Positions 8,646-16,500 of a stretch of DNA of 64,000 nt are shown here, in pieces. Where the stretch lies: NCBI RefSeq assembly GCF_040545475.1, contig NZ_JBEPMA010000002.1, forward strand, positions 1-64,000, written 5' to 3'. Made by a program: the position numbers and the translations under genes. Each line of letters begins with the position of its first letter. The stretch's first letter is position 1. Under the pieces are notes generated by a model. The model did not search any database. It was not told the origin of the DNA and worked only from the letters and a program-made list of their open reading frames with translations. Origin of the DNA: Peptoniphilus_A olsenii. GTDB lineage: Bacteria > Bacillota > Clostridia > Tissierellales > Peptoniphilaceae.

Positions 8646-9335
8646 TTATTTTTCTTCTTCTTTAATTATTTCAATATTATATTCTAATCTTAATTTTCTA
8701 TTTAGCTTCTCATCAATCATTTCCGCAAGAAATTTTTCTCCAAATTTGAACCCATCATGTAGTGGGACTGTTCCTGAAAAAATTATTGCGTTATCAATAT
8801 TGCCCACTCTTTTTGTAAGCTCCTCTATAATAGTTTCAACAGGCAATTTATCTTTCAATTTCCCTTTTTGATATTCTACTTCTTTTCCATTTATAACCTG
8901 TTTTGAATTTAATTTTATTTCATCAAAATGTTCTTTTATGTCATTAAATTTCCACACTTCTTTGCCGATTGGTTTTAGAGCTACTTGTTTTGATTTATAT
9001 ATTGAAATACTCTCCAATGCTCTATCTGTATGGTCTGAACCTATTGTAATATATATTTCATCTTTATCTTTTAAAATCACATACTCGGCTTCACCAGAAG
9101 TTTTTTGTCCAACAAATTTTAAGTCTTCATCTTGGGTTACATTTTCTTTTGAACACTCAAAAATTGTTGGAATTTTACTTGGTGGTTTAACTCCCAGTTC
9201 TCTTTCTAATTCATCTATATGTTCTTTATGTTCTTTCGTTTTTTCTATATCTCGTCCAGAATAACCAACTATAAATACTTTATCGTAAGAAAAATTTATA
9301 AATTCATCTTTACATAAAAAACTAATGGATTTCAT
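8646..9335 (-). CDS. DUF2848 family protein
   Basis: 229 residues, recognised as DUF2848 from FIVGYSGRDIEKTKEHKEHI near residue 20, the proline-rich LGVKPPSKIPTIF, GEAEYVILKD, the signature GSDHTDRALE (about 98), KPIGKEVW and SGTVPLHDG in the C-terminal third. The fold resembles fumarylacetoacetate hydrolase; biochemical activity is not established as far as I know. It follows the nitrilase gene by 10 bases with a GAGGTG site, so the two are co-transcribed and may act on the same compound (inference). Confidence 0.85.
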   Translation of the reverse strand: MKSISFLCKDEFINFSYDKVFIVGYSGRDIEKTKEHKEHIDELERELGVKPPSKIPTIFECSKENVTQDEDLKFVGQKTSGEAEYVILKDKDEIYITIGSDHTDRALESISIYKSKQVALKPIGKEVWKFNDIKEHFDEIKLNSKQVINGKEVEYQKGKLKDKLPVETIIEELTKRVGNIDNAIIFSGTVPLHDGFKFGEKFLAEMIDEKLNRKLRLEYNIEIIKEEEK

Positions 9336-9345
9336 ATTTCACCTC

Positions 9346-10128
9346 TTATAACTTATAAATATCTTCTCTTCTATCTTTAAAAACATTTATACTTTCACGT
9401 ATTTCTTTTATAATATCTAGTTTTATTTCACCGATAAAAACTCCCACTTCACATTTAGCATTTATAATATATTCTCCCCAAGGGTCAACAATCATGCTAT
9501 GACCTCCAAATTTCATACTTGAAGTTTCTCCCACACTATTTGTCGATACTACAAAAATTTGATTTTCTATTGCTCTTGCTCTATTTAATATTTCCCAATG
9601 ATTAATTCGTTTATCTGGCCATGCTGCTGGTAAAAATAAAATGTCAATACCTGTAAGGACATTCATTCTTATCCATTCACTAAATCTCAAATCATAACAT
9701 ATACATATACCACATTTTATTCCGTCAATTTCAAATGTGGACAATTTATCACCCCTTGAAAATATTTTGTCCTCTTCTGATGGTGAAAAAAGATGTACTT
9801 TGTCATATTTTGATAGCAATTTGCCATCTCTACCAAATATATAGGATCGGTTCAATAATTTATCCCCTTCTTTTATGGCTACTGAGCCACCTATTATGTT
9901 TATATGTGATGAGCTCGCTAAATCAGATAAAAAATTTACAGTTCTTTCACCCATATTGTCAGCTAGTTCATATACATTATTAGGAAAAAAAGAAGTATTC
10001 CACATTTCTGGCAAGACTATTGTATCTGCACCACTAGATTTAATTTTTGTAATATAATTTTCGATAATTTTAAAATTATAGTCCACATCTCCTATTTTTA
10101 ATTTGGGTTGTACTAATGCTATTCTCAT
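9346..10128 (-). CDS. Carbon-nitrogen hydrolase (nitrilase superfamily, omega-amidase-like)
   Basis: 260 residues with the full Glu-Lys-Cys triad: VLPEMWNTSFFP (Glu about 41), YDKVHLFSP (Lys about 110) and GICICYDLRFSEW (Cys about 144). The closest family group by appearance is YafV/Nit2 omega-amidases, which hydrolyse alpha-ketoglutaramate and similar omega-amides, but substrate cannot be read from sequence. Cytoplasmic. First gene of a two-gene unit with the DUF2848 protein. Confidence 0.9.
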   Translation of the reverse strand: MRIALVQPKLKIGDVDYNFKIIENYITKIKSSGADTIVLPEMWNTSFFPNNVYELADNMGERTVNFLSDLASSSHINIIGGSVAIKEGDKLLNRSYIFGRDGKLLSKYDKVHLFSPSEEDKIFSRGDKLSTFEIDGIKCGICICYDLRFSEWIRMNVLTGIDILFLPAAWPDKRINHWEILNRARAIENQIFVVSTNSVGETSSMKFGGHSMIVDPWGEYIINAKCEVGVFIGEIKLDIIKEIRESINVFKDRREDIYKL

Positions 10129-10184
10129 ATAATGCCTCCAATCAATTTATTATATACCCAATGTTTCAAGGTTTTTAATTATAC

Positions 10185-10221
10185 AAAAAGACCCCAATAA
10201 ATTGTAATTGATATTGGGGTC
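10185..10221 (-). terminator. hcp terminator
   Basis: Perfect 10-bp stem GACCCCAATA / TATTGGGGTC followed on the minus strand by TTTTTG. Confidence 0.9.
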
Positions 10222-10233
10222 CTCATTTTTAAA

Positions 10234-11832
10234 TTAAGCAAGTATTTCTTCTAAATCATTTTCAGCAGTTGTTATTGGTGCGATATTGTAATTTTCTACG
10301 AGATAATTTAATACATTTTCTGATACGAATGCCGGTAGTGTTGGTCCAAGTTTTATATTCTTAATTCCTAAATATAGTAATGTCAATAAAACACAAACTG
10401 CTTTTTGTTCATACCAGGATAAAACTATTGAGAGCGGAAGTTCATTTACCGAACATTCAAAAGCATCTGCAAGTGCAAGTGCAATTTTAACTGCTCCAAA
10501 AGAGTCATTACATTGTCCAACATCTAATAGTCTTGGTATACCATTTATGTCGCCTAGTTCTAAATCGTTAAATCGATATTTCCCACAAGCTACTGTTAAA
10601 ATAATTGAATCTTTAGGAGCTTTTTCTACAAATTCTGTATAATAATTTCTGCCAGGTCTTGCTCCATCGCATCCACCAACTAAAAAGAAATGACTGATAT
10701 CTCCTTTTTTTACAGCATCGACAACTTTATCTGCTATACCTATCACAGTGTTGTGACCAAATCCAGTTGTCATAGTCTTTCCTCCATTTATTCCTGTAAA
10801 TTCTTTATCCTCATCATATCCGCCAAGCTCAATTGCTTTTTCTATTACAGGTGTGAAATCTTTATCTTCACCTATATGAACTAAATCGGGAAAAGAAACT
10901 ACTTCAGTTGTGAATACTCTATCTTTATAACTATCTTTTGGTGGCATCAGACAATTTGTAGTAAAAAGAATAGGTGCAGGAATATTGTCAAATTCTTTTT
11001 GTTGATTTTGCCACGCTGTTCCGAAATTCCCTTTCAAATGTGAATATTTCTTGAGTCCAGGATATCCATGAGATGGTAACATTTCACCATGAGTGTATAT
11101 ATTTATTCCTTTTCCTTCTGTTTGTTCAAGCAGAAGGAAAAGGTCATATAAATCATGCCCTGTTATTACTATAAAAGGACCCTTTTCGACTTTCAAAGGT
11201 ACTTCTACAGGCGTTGGGTTACCGAAAGTTTCTGTATTAGCTTTATCTAAAAGTTCCATGCATGCTAAGTTTTCTTTTCCTACTTCCATAACTATTGGCA
11301 AAAGCTCTTCCATAGTTAAATCTTCATCACCAATAGCAACTAATGCCTTTGCAAAAAATCTATTAATGTCATTATCAGTATAACCCAATATCATAGCATG
11401 GTAAGCATAAGCCGCCATACCTCTTATACCGAATAAGATGAGCGATTTTAAACTTCTTATATCTTCATTTAACGACCACAATTTAGCTACATCATAATCT
11501 TCATATGCACCAAAAGTTTCTCCACAATCACTACATTTTGGCACAATATTTTTATTTTCAGCATGTACTTTTTCTGTCATTTCTTTTACAGTAGCACCAT
11601 TGAAATTTACATTAGTTATTGTTGTGAAAAGTCCTTCTAAAAAAATCTTCCAAGTACCATCTGTGGGTTTACCCGTATTTAAGCATGTTCTTGCAAGACC
11701 TATCATAGCTCCTGTGAGTTCATCTTGTAAATTTGAAACATCAAATGGTTTGCCACAAACTCCGGCACTCCCTGTACAAGCTCTTGATCCTGCAGTCTGT
11801 TCACATTGAAAACAAAACATTTTATTATCCAT
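10234..11832 (-). CDS. hcp: Hydroxylamine reductase / hybrid cluster protein
   Basis: 532 residues. Hybrid cluster proteins carry a cubane 4Fe-4S and an unusual 4Fe-2S-2O cluster and remove reactive nitrogen (hydroxylamine reductase in vitro, NO reductase in enterobacteria). The N-terminal cluster ligands are Cys7-x2-Cys10-x8-Cys19-x6-Cys26, the short spacing of anaerobe enzymes. Hybrid cluster ligands are in GHDLYDL, TTNCLMPP, VGGCDGARPGR, VACGKYRFN and DVGQCNDSFGA. No reductase partner (hcr) is adjacent. Divergent from the Crp/Fnr regulator with a palindrome placed as a class II activator site. Confidence 0.97.
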   Translation of the reverse strand: MDNKMFCFQCEQTAGSRACTGSAGVCGKPFDVSNLQDELTGAMIGLARTCLNTGKPTDGTWKIFLEGLFTTITNVNFNGATVKEMTEKVHAENKNIVPKCSDCGETFGAYEDYDVAKLWSLNEDIRSLKSLILFGIRGMAAYAYHAMILGYTDNDINRFFAKALVAIGDEDLTMEELLPIVMEVGKENLACMELLDKANTETFGNPTPVEVPLKVEKGPFIVITGHDLYDLFLLLEQTEGKGINIYTHGEMLPSHGYPGLKKYSHLKGNFGTAWQNQQKEFDNIPAPILFTTNCLMPPKDSYKDRVFTTEVVSFPDLVHIGEDKDFTPVIEKAIELGGYDEDKEFTGINGGKTMTTGFGHNTVIGIADKVVDAVKKGDISHFFLVGGCDGARPGRNYYTEFVEKAPKDSIILTVACGKYRFNDLELGDINGIPRLLDVGQCNDSFGAVKIALALADAFECSVNELPLSIVLSWYEQKAVCVLLTLLYLGIKNIKLGPTLPAFVSENVLNYLVENYNIAPITTAENDLEEILA

Positions 11833-11867
11833 TTTTTCCTCCTAAAATTATAATTATAAAACTATTC

Positions 11868-11896
11868 TTGAATTTTATTTATATCCAGATTATAAT
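11868..11896 (+). promoter_or_regulatory. Promoter of the Crp/Fnr (HcpR-like) gene
   Basis: -35 TTGAAT (11868-11873), 17-base spacer, -10 TATAAT (11891-11896); start near 11903. The palindrome at 11916-11931 lies about +14 to +29, where binding would repress. Confidence 0.65.
11889..11894 (-). promoter_or_regulatory. -10 box of the hcp promoter
   Basis: TATAAT on the minus strand, overlapping the opposite-strand -10 box. No -35 hexamer is present at 17 bases (CATAAT), as expected for an activator-dependent promoter; the regulator palindrome is centred 41.5 bases upstream of the predicted start at 11882. Confidence 0.65.
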
Positions 11897-11915
11897 ATCC
11901 TTAAACTATAAATTA

Positions 11916-11931
11916 TGTTGTTAAAACAACA
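11916..11931. promoter_or_regulatory. Operator 1 of the hcp regulon (HcpR-like site)
   Basis: Inverted repeat TGTTGTT-AA-AACAACA. It is shared in core sequence (TGTTGT-N4-ACAACA) with the site at 12631-12648 in front of the DUF438 gene. Crp/Fnr dimers bind such symmetric sites. Confidence 0.8.
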
Positions 11932-11943
11932 CGAGGTGAAATA

Positions 11944-12618
11944 ATGGAAGAAATTCTTAGCAAGACTAAAATATTCAATAATATAAATAAAACAGAAATA
12001 AAATTACTCTTGCAATGCATAAATAATTATCAAAAGAAATATAAAAAGGGAGAATATATATTAAAAGAAGGAGATACAACTGATTATTTAGGGATAGTTC
12101 TAACTGGTAAAGTTATTATCGAACGTACAGATTTATGGGGCAATAACACTATCCTTGGGGCAATTTTTCCAGGAGAAGTTTTTGGAGAAACATATGCATA
12201 TCTAGAAAATGAAGCACTCATGATTAATGTTTTGGCTAATGAAGATACTGAAGTCTTATTTTTAAATATTAAAGACTTTATAAAAACTTGCCCAAAAGCA
12301 TGCAATTTTCACACACAATTAATTTCAAATTTAGTAACAATAGCCTCAATTAAAAATTTGAATTTATCTCGCAAAATTTTGCATACAGGACCAAAAACTA
12401 TTCGTGGTAGGCTTTTGTCTTATTTTTCGGAATGTGTAAAAAAGAGCAAATCACTAAGTTTTTCTATTATTTATAATCGTCAACAGCTAGCTGATTATTT
12501 GTCAGTTGATAGATCGGCTATGTCAAATGAGTTATCAAAAATGAAAAATGAAGGAATTATAGAATTTAAAAAGAATCATTTCACTATCATACAAAATGAA
12601 GAACTAGATGCAAATTGA
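11944..12618 (+). CDS. hcpR: Crp/Fnr family regulator, HcpR-like
   Basis: 224 residues. Residues 10-125 are a cyclic-nucleotide-binding-type sensory barrel (KYKKGEYILKEGD, GIVLTGKVII, GEVFGETYAYLEN); 145-220 is the winged helix with recognition region NRQQLADYLSVDRSAMSNELSKM. Fe-S cysteines of Fnr are absent at the N-terminus; HcpR proteins of anaerobes respond to nitric oxide by other means. Divergence from hcp and a palindrome shared with the next gene support the assignment. Start chosen at the ATG behind GAGGTG. Confidence 0.88.
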   Translation: MEEILSKTKIFNNINKTEIKLLLQCINNYQKKYKKGEYILKEGDTTDYLGIVLTGKVIIERTDLWGNNTILGAIFPGEVFGETYAYLENEALMINVLANEDTEVLFLNIKDFIKTCPKACNFHTQLISNLVTIASIKNLNLSRKILHTGPKTIRGRLLSYFSECVKKSKSLSFSIIYNRQQLADYLSVDRSAMSNELSKMKNEGIIEFKKNHFTIIQNEELDAN

Positions 12619-12630
12619 ATAAATTTTAAA

Positions 12631-12648
12631 ATGTTGTATTTACAACAT
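12631..12648. promoter_or_regulatory. Operator 2 of the hcp regulon
   Basis: Perfect inverted repeat ATGTTGTA-TT-TACAACAT. A -10 box TATTAT at 12669-12674 lies 29.5 bases from the centre, the same distance as between operator 1 and the hcp -10, again giving a centre at about -41.5. An overlapping TATTAT at 12666 leaves 3 bases of uncertainty. Confidence 0.75.
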
Positions 12649-12711
12649 TATTATACTTAATTTTATATTATTATGGTTTCACAAAGAAATTAGTTTTTAA
12701 AGGAGTAAAAG

Positions 12712-14190
12712 ATGAAAAAAATTGATTTTAATAAAAACTTATACGATTTAACAAAACAGTACCCTGAAATCATCCATATAATGGATGAGCTTGGTTTCAC
12801 AGAAATTAATAACAAAACTATACTAAGCTCAATGGGCAAAGTGATGACAATTCCACAAGGAGCCAAAATGCACAATATCTCTATGGAAAAAATTAGAGAA
12901 AAATTTAATAAAAATAATTTTGAGATAATAAATTATCAAATTGCTAGTGAAAATAATTCGAGTATCATAGAACAAAATTCAGTAGATAGAGTTTTAATTT
13001 TAAAAAATTATCTAAAAAGACTTGGCGAAGGCGAAGAACTTGAAATTGTGCAAAAAGACTTTAAGAATAATTTTAAAAATGTAGATTCTAGTGAAATAAT
13101 GAAGGCTGAACAGTCATTAATAGAAGACGGTACACCTATAAATGAACTTCAAAAATTATGTGATTTACACTCCTCTCTATTTCATGGCTCAACACTAGAA
13201 GAAAAAATCACAAATGCTGAAAAATCTATTCAAGAATCTAATTATAAATATGATTCCAAAAAATTTGAAGATAAAATTACAAAAACAAAAAAATTGAAAA
13301 ATATTGATGGTCATCCCCTAAACACATTTGCACGTGAAAATGATGAGTTGAGAAAATTAATTAAAAAATTAAAAAATGCACTCGACACTAAAACAAATTT
13401 CTATGATGCTTTATATAATATGAAAGATATAAGTATTCATTATGCGAAAAAAGGAGACTTACTTTATCCTCATTTGGATTCAAAATATAATATTACCGGT
13501 CCATCTAATGTAATGTGGACAGTAGATGATGAAATTAGGCAAATTTTCAGTTCCCTACTTTCGGATAAAGATAATTATGAAAAAAACATACAAAAATATA
13601 GAGATGTTTTAAAGAGAATTGAAGAGATGATTTATAAAGAAGAAAATATATTATTTCCAAATTGTGCTATGAATTTTACAGAAAAAGAATGGATTAATAT
13701 ATATAAAGATATGCTAGATTATGATAAAGTATTTGGAATAGCTCCAAAAACATGGAAAAAAGGAGAAAATACTACCGTTAAAGAACAATTTCTTGAAGGA
13801 GAAATAACATTGTCTGGAGGTCATTTAAATATAAATGAGCTTGACTGTCTATTAAATACAATACCTTTAGAAATAACCTTTGTAGATGCAAATAATATTA
13901 ACAAATATTTCAACGAAGGCGAAAAAATAATGAAACGACCAAAAATGGCAATAGATAGAAGCGTGTTTACTTGTCACCCACCAAAAGTACAAAAACTAGT
14001 AAAAGCTATTATAGATGATTTGAAAAATGGCAGAAAAGATAATGTGCCTGTTTGGTTAGAAAAACAAGGGCATACACTATACATTAATTATATAGCAGTA
14101 AAAGACGATGATAAAAATTATGTAGGTACTCTAGAAGTAGTCCAAGACATGACTTTTGCAAAAAACCATTTTTTAAAATTAAATCAATAA
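12712..14190 (+). CDS. DUF1858-DUF438-hemerythrin-PAS protein
   Basis: 492 residues. Domains by appearance: DUF1858 (about 5-70; YPEIIHIMDELGF, GKVMTIPQGAKMHNI), DUF438 (about 92-165; LKNYLKRLGEGEE, DGTPINELQKLCDLHSSLF), a hemerythrin-like helical bundle (about 198-345; GHPLNTFARENDEL, IHYAKKGDLLYPHLD, KEENILFPNC) and a C-terminal PAS domain (about 370-490; FTCHPPKVQKLV, LEVVQDMT). The hemerythrin His/Glu set suggests a di-iron centre sensing or handling O2/NO. Placed behind hcpR with a matching operator, it is a likely member of the nitrosative-stress response; no enzymatic activity is known to me. Confidence 0.85.
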   Translation: MKKIDFNKNLYDLTKQYPEIIHIMDELGFTEINNKTILSSMGKVMTIPQGAKMHNISMEKIREKFNKNNFEIINYQIASENNSSIIEQNSVDRVLILKNYLKRLGEGEELEIVQKDFKNNFKNVDSSEIMKAEQSLIEDGTPINELQKLCDLHSSLFHGSTLEEKITNAEKSIQESNYKYDSKKFEDKITKTKKLKNIDGHPLNTFARENDELRKLIKKLKNALDTKTNFYDALYNMKDISIHYAKKGDLLYPHLDSKYNITGPSNVMWTVDDEIRQIFSSLLSDKDNYEKNIQKYRDVLKRIEEMIYKEENILFPNCAMNFTEKEWINIYKDMLDYDKVFGIAPKTWKKGENTTVKEQFLEGEITLSGGHLNINELDCLLNTIPLEITFVDANNINKYFNEGEKIMKRPKMAIDRSVFTCHPPKVQKLVKAIIDDLKNGRKDNVPVWLEKQGHTLYINYIAVKDDDKNYVGTLEVVQDMTFAKNHFLKLNQ

Positions 14191-14208
14191 AAGACATATG
14201 TATTTTTT

Positions 14209-14287
14209 CACTATGAGCGAGCAAGCCGCAGTGGACTCGAAGATTGAATGTATCTACCCGTATAGGGGTAGTTCTGCAGGAATAAAT
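14209..14287 (+). repeat. Dispersed intergenic repeat, copy B (5' part)
   Basis: CTATGAGCGAGCAAGCCGC ... GGACTCGAAGATTGAATGTATCT, then ACCCG-N-GGGGTAG and CTGCAGGAATA. It aligns with copy C at 14499-14602 with the same order of blocks. Confidence 0.7.
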
Positions 14288-14350
14288 AGAAATGTTTTTT
14301 ATGCCTATTACTACTTTTTTTATTTTACCAAAACAAAACTGCCCAAGCAC

Positions 14351-14404
14351 TTACAGATCTCTCCACGCGTTCGCTCCGCTCACTTGGTCGAGATGACAGT
14401 TAAG
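14351..14404 (+). repeat. Repeat 3'-end module 1
   Basis: Contains ACGCGTTCGC and ends GGTCGAGATGACAGTTAAG; the same ending recurs at 14934-14976 (GTCGAGATTACAGTTAA). The terminal ATGACA mirrors the TGTCAT that opens copy C, giving short terminal inverted repeats. Confidence 0.6.
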
Positions 14405-14498
14405 TAAGATTTTATTTAAGATTTACTATCGTTATTAGAATATACAAAAGAAAACTTATCAAGAATTAAAACCTACAGACCACGACAACTTTTCAATT

Positions 14499-14602
14499 GT
14501 CATACTGAGCGGAAGTAAATTCTTAACAAGAATTTACTTGAGTCGCCGTGTACTCGAAGAGTGAATGTATCTGCCCGTAATGGAGTAGCTCTGTAGGAAT
14601 AG
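14499..14602 (+). repeat. Dispersed intergenic repeat, copy C (5' part)
   Basis: Starts TGTCATACTGAGCGG and shares GAGTCGCCGTGTACTCGAAGA with copy A and GTGAATGTATCTGCCCG ... GTAGCTCTGTAGGAATA with copy B. It carries an internal perfect 12-bp inverted repeat (14513-14539, AAGTAAATTCTT / AAGAATTTACTT) that the others lack. Confidence 0.7.
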
Positions 14603-14666
14603 ACAGTATACTTTTCTTTTAATTTCTAATAAAAATTATTACACTAAAAATATGTTTTTTTCTCTT

Positions 14667-14725
14667 TCGAGGGCAGGAATGGGGTCGTTCCGCGTTCGCT
14701 GCGAGGACCCTTTCCTATCTCTCGA
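14667..14725. repeat. GC-rich imperfect hairpin in the repeat island
   Basis: Blocks TCGAG, AGGAA and GGGTC on the left are mirrored by GACCC, TTCCT and CTCGA on the right, around a CGCGTTCGCTGCG centre similar to the end modules. Confidence 0.6.
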
Positions 14726-14792
14726 GCTCCAAACCAAGCCCTAACGCCTTCGTCGATATATTTTGTTACCTCTTTAATTTTTCTTTCACTCC

Positions 14793-14858
14793 GCAAAAAG
14801 TCGGATTTTTAAAACTCGCTATCGCTCTAACAGTTAAAAATCTTTTTCGACTTTTTGC
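14793..14858. repeat. Long inverted repeat in the repeat island
   Basis: GCAAAAAGTCG + GATTTTTAA on the left and TTAAAAATC + (4 extra bases) + CGACTTTTTGC on the right form a 20-bp arm with a 4-base bulge. Confidence 0.75.
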
Positions 14859-14933
14859 TATCGTTTTTCGTGGTATAGGTGCTTGAATACTTTTTTTATT
14901 TAACCTCAACAGATTCTCTCGACCACAGACAAG

Positions 14934-14976
14934 ACTCTTTATGCGTTCGCAAGCTTTTTAGTCGAGATTACAGTTA
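14934..14976 (+). repeat. Repeat 3'-end module 2
   Basis: ACTCTTTATGCGTTCGC ... TAGTCGAGATTACAGTTAA, matching 14351-14404. The whole stretch 14191-15060 has no credible gene; it consists of these repeat blocks. Confidence 0.6.
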
Positions 14977-15051
14977 AAAGGACAACTACAACTCCCACAA
15001 CTTTCATTCCCATTGGTATAATTTCATAAATCTATAACAATTTATCTAATT

Positions 15052-15079
15052 TTTACAAATATATAAATTATGCTATAAT
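15052..15079 (+). promoter_or_regulatory. Promoter of the thi operon
   Basis: -10 TATAAT (15074-15079) with an upstream TG, and a weak -35 TTTACA (15052-15057, 16-base spacer). Start expected immediately at the riboswitch. Confidence 0.65.
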
Positions 15080-15085
15080 GTTTTT

Positions 15086-15160
15086 GGGGAGCTACGGCTG
15101 AGAGGAGAAATCGACCCTTGTACCTGTCAGGATAATACCTGCGTAGGAAATTTATGCTCC
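15086..15160 (+). ncRNA. TPP riboswitch (THI element)
   Basis: Contains the invariant pieces CTGAGAGGA, ACCC, ACCTG, GGATAATACCTGCGTAGGAA in order. The P1 stem is GGGGAGC / GCTCC. Binding of thiamine pyrophosphate shuts off thiW-thiM-thiE. The thiW ribosome site (AAGGAG) begins directly after P1, so control at translation initiation is more likely than termination; no T-run follows. Confidence 0.95.
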
Positions 15161-15173
15161 TAAAGGAGATTTT

Positions 15174-15719
15174 ATGAAAAAAAATTCAAATGTACTTATT
15201 CTTGTTACCCTTGCTATGTTTGTAGCTTTGGGTGTTGTTATTTCGCCGATACTTAGATTTGAGGGTTTTGCCCCAACGGCGCACTTTGTAAATGTGGTCT
15301 CGTCTGTTTTTCTAGGACCATGGTATAGCCTTTTAAACGGAACTTTAACAGCTATCATTAGAATGACTGTAATGGGAATACCACCACTTGCCTTTACAGG
15401 TCAAGTTTTTGGTGCAGTATTATCTGGCGTTTTGTATAGAAAAACTAATGGCAAAATTTTGTGGGCAGTAATAGGAGAAGTTGTTGGAACTGGAATTATT
15501 GGTTCGATAGTTTCATATCCCGTAATGAGACTTTTAATGGGAAAAACTGGTCTTACAATTTTTTTCTACACTCCAAGTTTTTTAATAGCTACACTCATTG
15601 GCGGTTCAATAGCCTTTATTTTCTTAAAGACTTTACAGAGAAATGGAACGCTTTACAAAATTCAAAAAAAATTAGGTGTAAATATTTATGAAAGATCTAA
15701 AAGAAATTTTAGCAATTAG
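15174..15719 (+). CDS. thiW: Thiazole/thiamine-precursor ECF S component ThiW
   Basis: 181 residues, about five hydrophobic segments. ThiW family features: SPILRFEGFAPTAHFVNVVSS (about 23-43), FLGPWYSLLNGTLTAIIR, GIPPLAFTGQVFGA, and SYPVMRLLMG. Proposed to import the hydroxyethylthiazole moiety via an ECF module, which fits the ThiM and ThiE genes that follow and the TPP riboswitch in front. Its end overlaps thiM by 32 bases. Confidence 0.93.
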   Translation: MKKNSNVLILVTLAMFVALGVVISPILRFEGFAPTAHFVNVVSSVFLGPWYSLLNGTLTAIIRMTVMGIPPLAFTGQVFGAVLSGVLYRKTNGKILWAVIGEVVGTGIIGSIVSYPVMRLLMGKTGLTIFFYTPSFLIATLIGGSIAFIFLKTLQRNGTLYKIQKKLGVNIYERSKRNFSN

Positions 15720-16500
15720 AAAAATCATAAACGATAATTTAATTCACTGTATCACCCACAAAATAGCCATTGAAAATAGTGTAAATGCTGTACTTTTACT
15801 TGGAGCTAAAGCAATCTGTGCCGAAAACCCTAAAGAAGTAGCAGATATAACATCTGCATCTAAAGCATTAAGCATTAGCCTTGGCAATATAACAGATGAA
15901 AGACTCAGGTCAATATTTATTTCATCTAAAACTGCAACTCAAAAAAATATACCACAAATTATTGATTTAGTTGGAATTGCCATTTCAAGCTATCGTTATG
16001 AAGCTTGTCAAAAACTTCTATCTGAAAATAAATTTGAAGTGATAAAAGGAAATGCATCTGAAATTAAAAAATTAGCCGGACTAAAGTCACATACAAATGG
16101 AATTGATGCAGGTGATGAAGATAAAGCGAATATTGAAAATCTAGAAAATCTCATAGAAATATCTAAAAACCTGTCAATTAAATATAATACTTGTGTTCTA
16201 ATAACTGGTGAAATAGATATACTTACTGATAAAGATTATACTATAACTATCTCAAATGGAACTAAGTATCTATCCTTACTCACTGGAACGGGATGTATAT
16301 TAAGTGCCATGATAGCAGCATTTTTATCTGTTACAAATGCAATGCATGCAGCACTTTTAGCACTACTTATATTAGAAATTTCTGCAGAAAAAATAGCAGA
16401 TAAAAGAATTTATACTTTTCGAACTAAATTATTTGATAAAATGGCAATTATTGAAGATGATGAAATTCTTGAAAATGCAAAAGTGAGGATTTATAAATGA
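15688..16500 (+). CDS. thiM: Hydroxyethylthiazole kinase
   Basis: 270 residues. Phosphorylates 5-(2-hydroxyethyl)-4-methylthiazole for salvage. Ribokinase-like fold: HCITHKIAIENSVNAVLLLGAKAI at the N-terminus (substrate loop normally HxITN), VLITGEIDILTD, and the catalytic TGTGCILSAMIAAF (about residue 208). The DPVG-type segment is degenerate (IDLVGIAISSYR). Salvages what ThiW imports. Confidence 0.93.
   Translation: MKDLKEILAIRKIINDNLIHCITHKIAIENSVNAVLLLGAKAICAENPKEVADITSASKALSISLGNITDERLRSIFISSKTATQKNIPQIIDLVGIAISSYRYEACQKLLSENKFEVIKGNASEIKKLAGLKSHTNGIDAGDEDKANIENLENLIEISKNLSIKYNTCVLITGEIDILTDKDYTITISNGTKYLSLLTGTGCILSAMIAAFLSVTNAMHAALLALLILEISAEKIADKRIYTFRTKLFDKMAIIEDDEILENAKVRIYK

Noticed and set aside
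14198..14407. 69-residue plus-strand ORF and 88-residue minus-strand ORF after the DUF438 gene
   Set aside because: Both lie across repeat copies, without ribosome sites.
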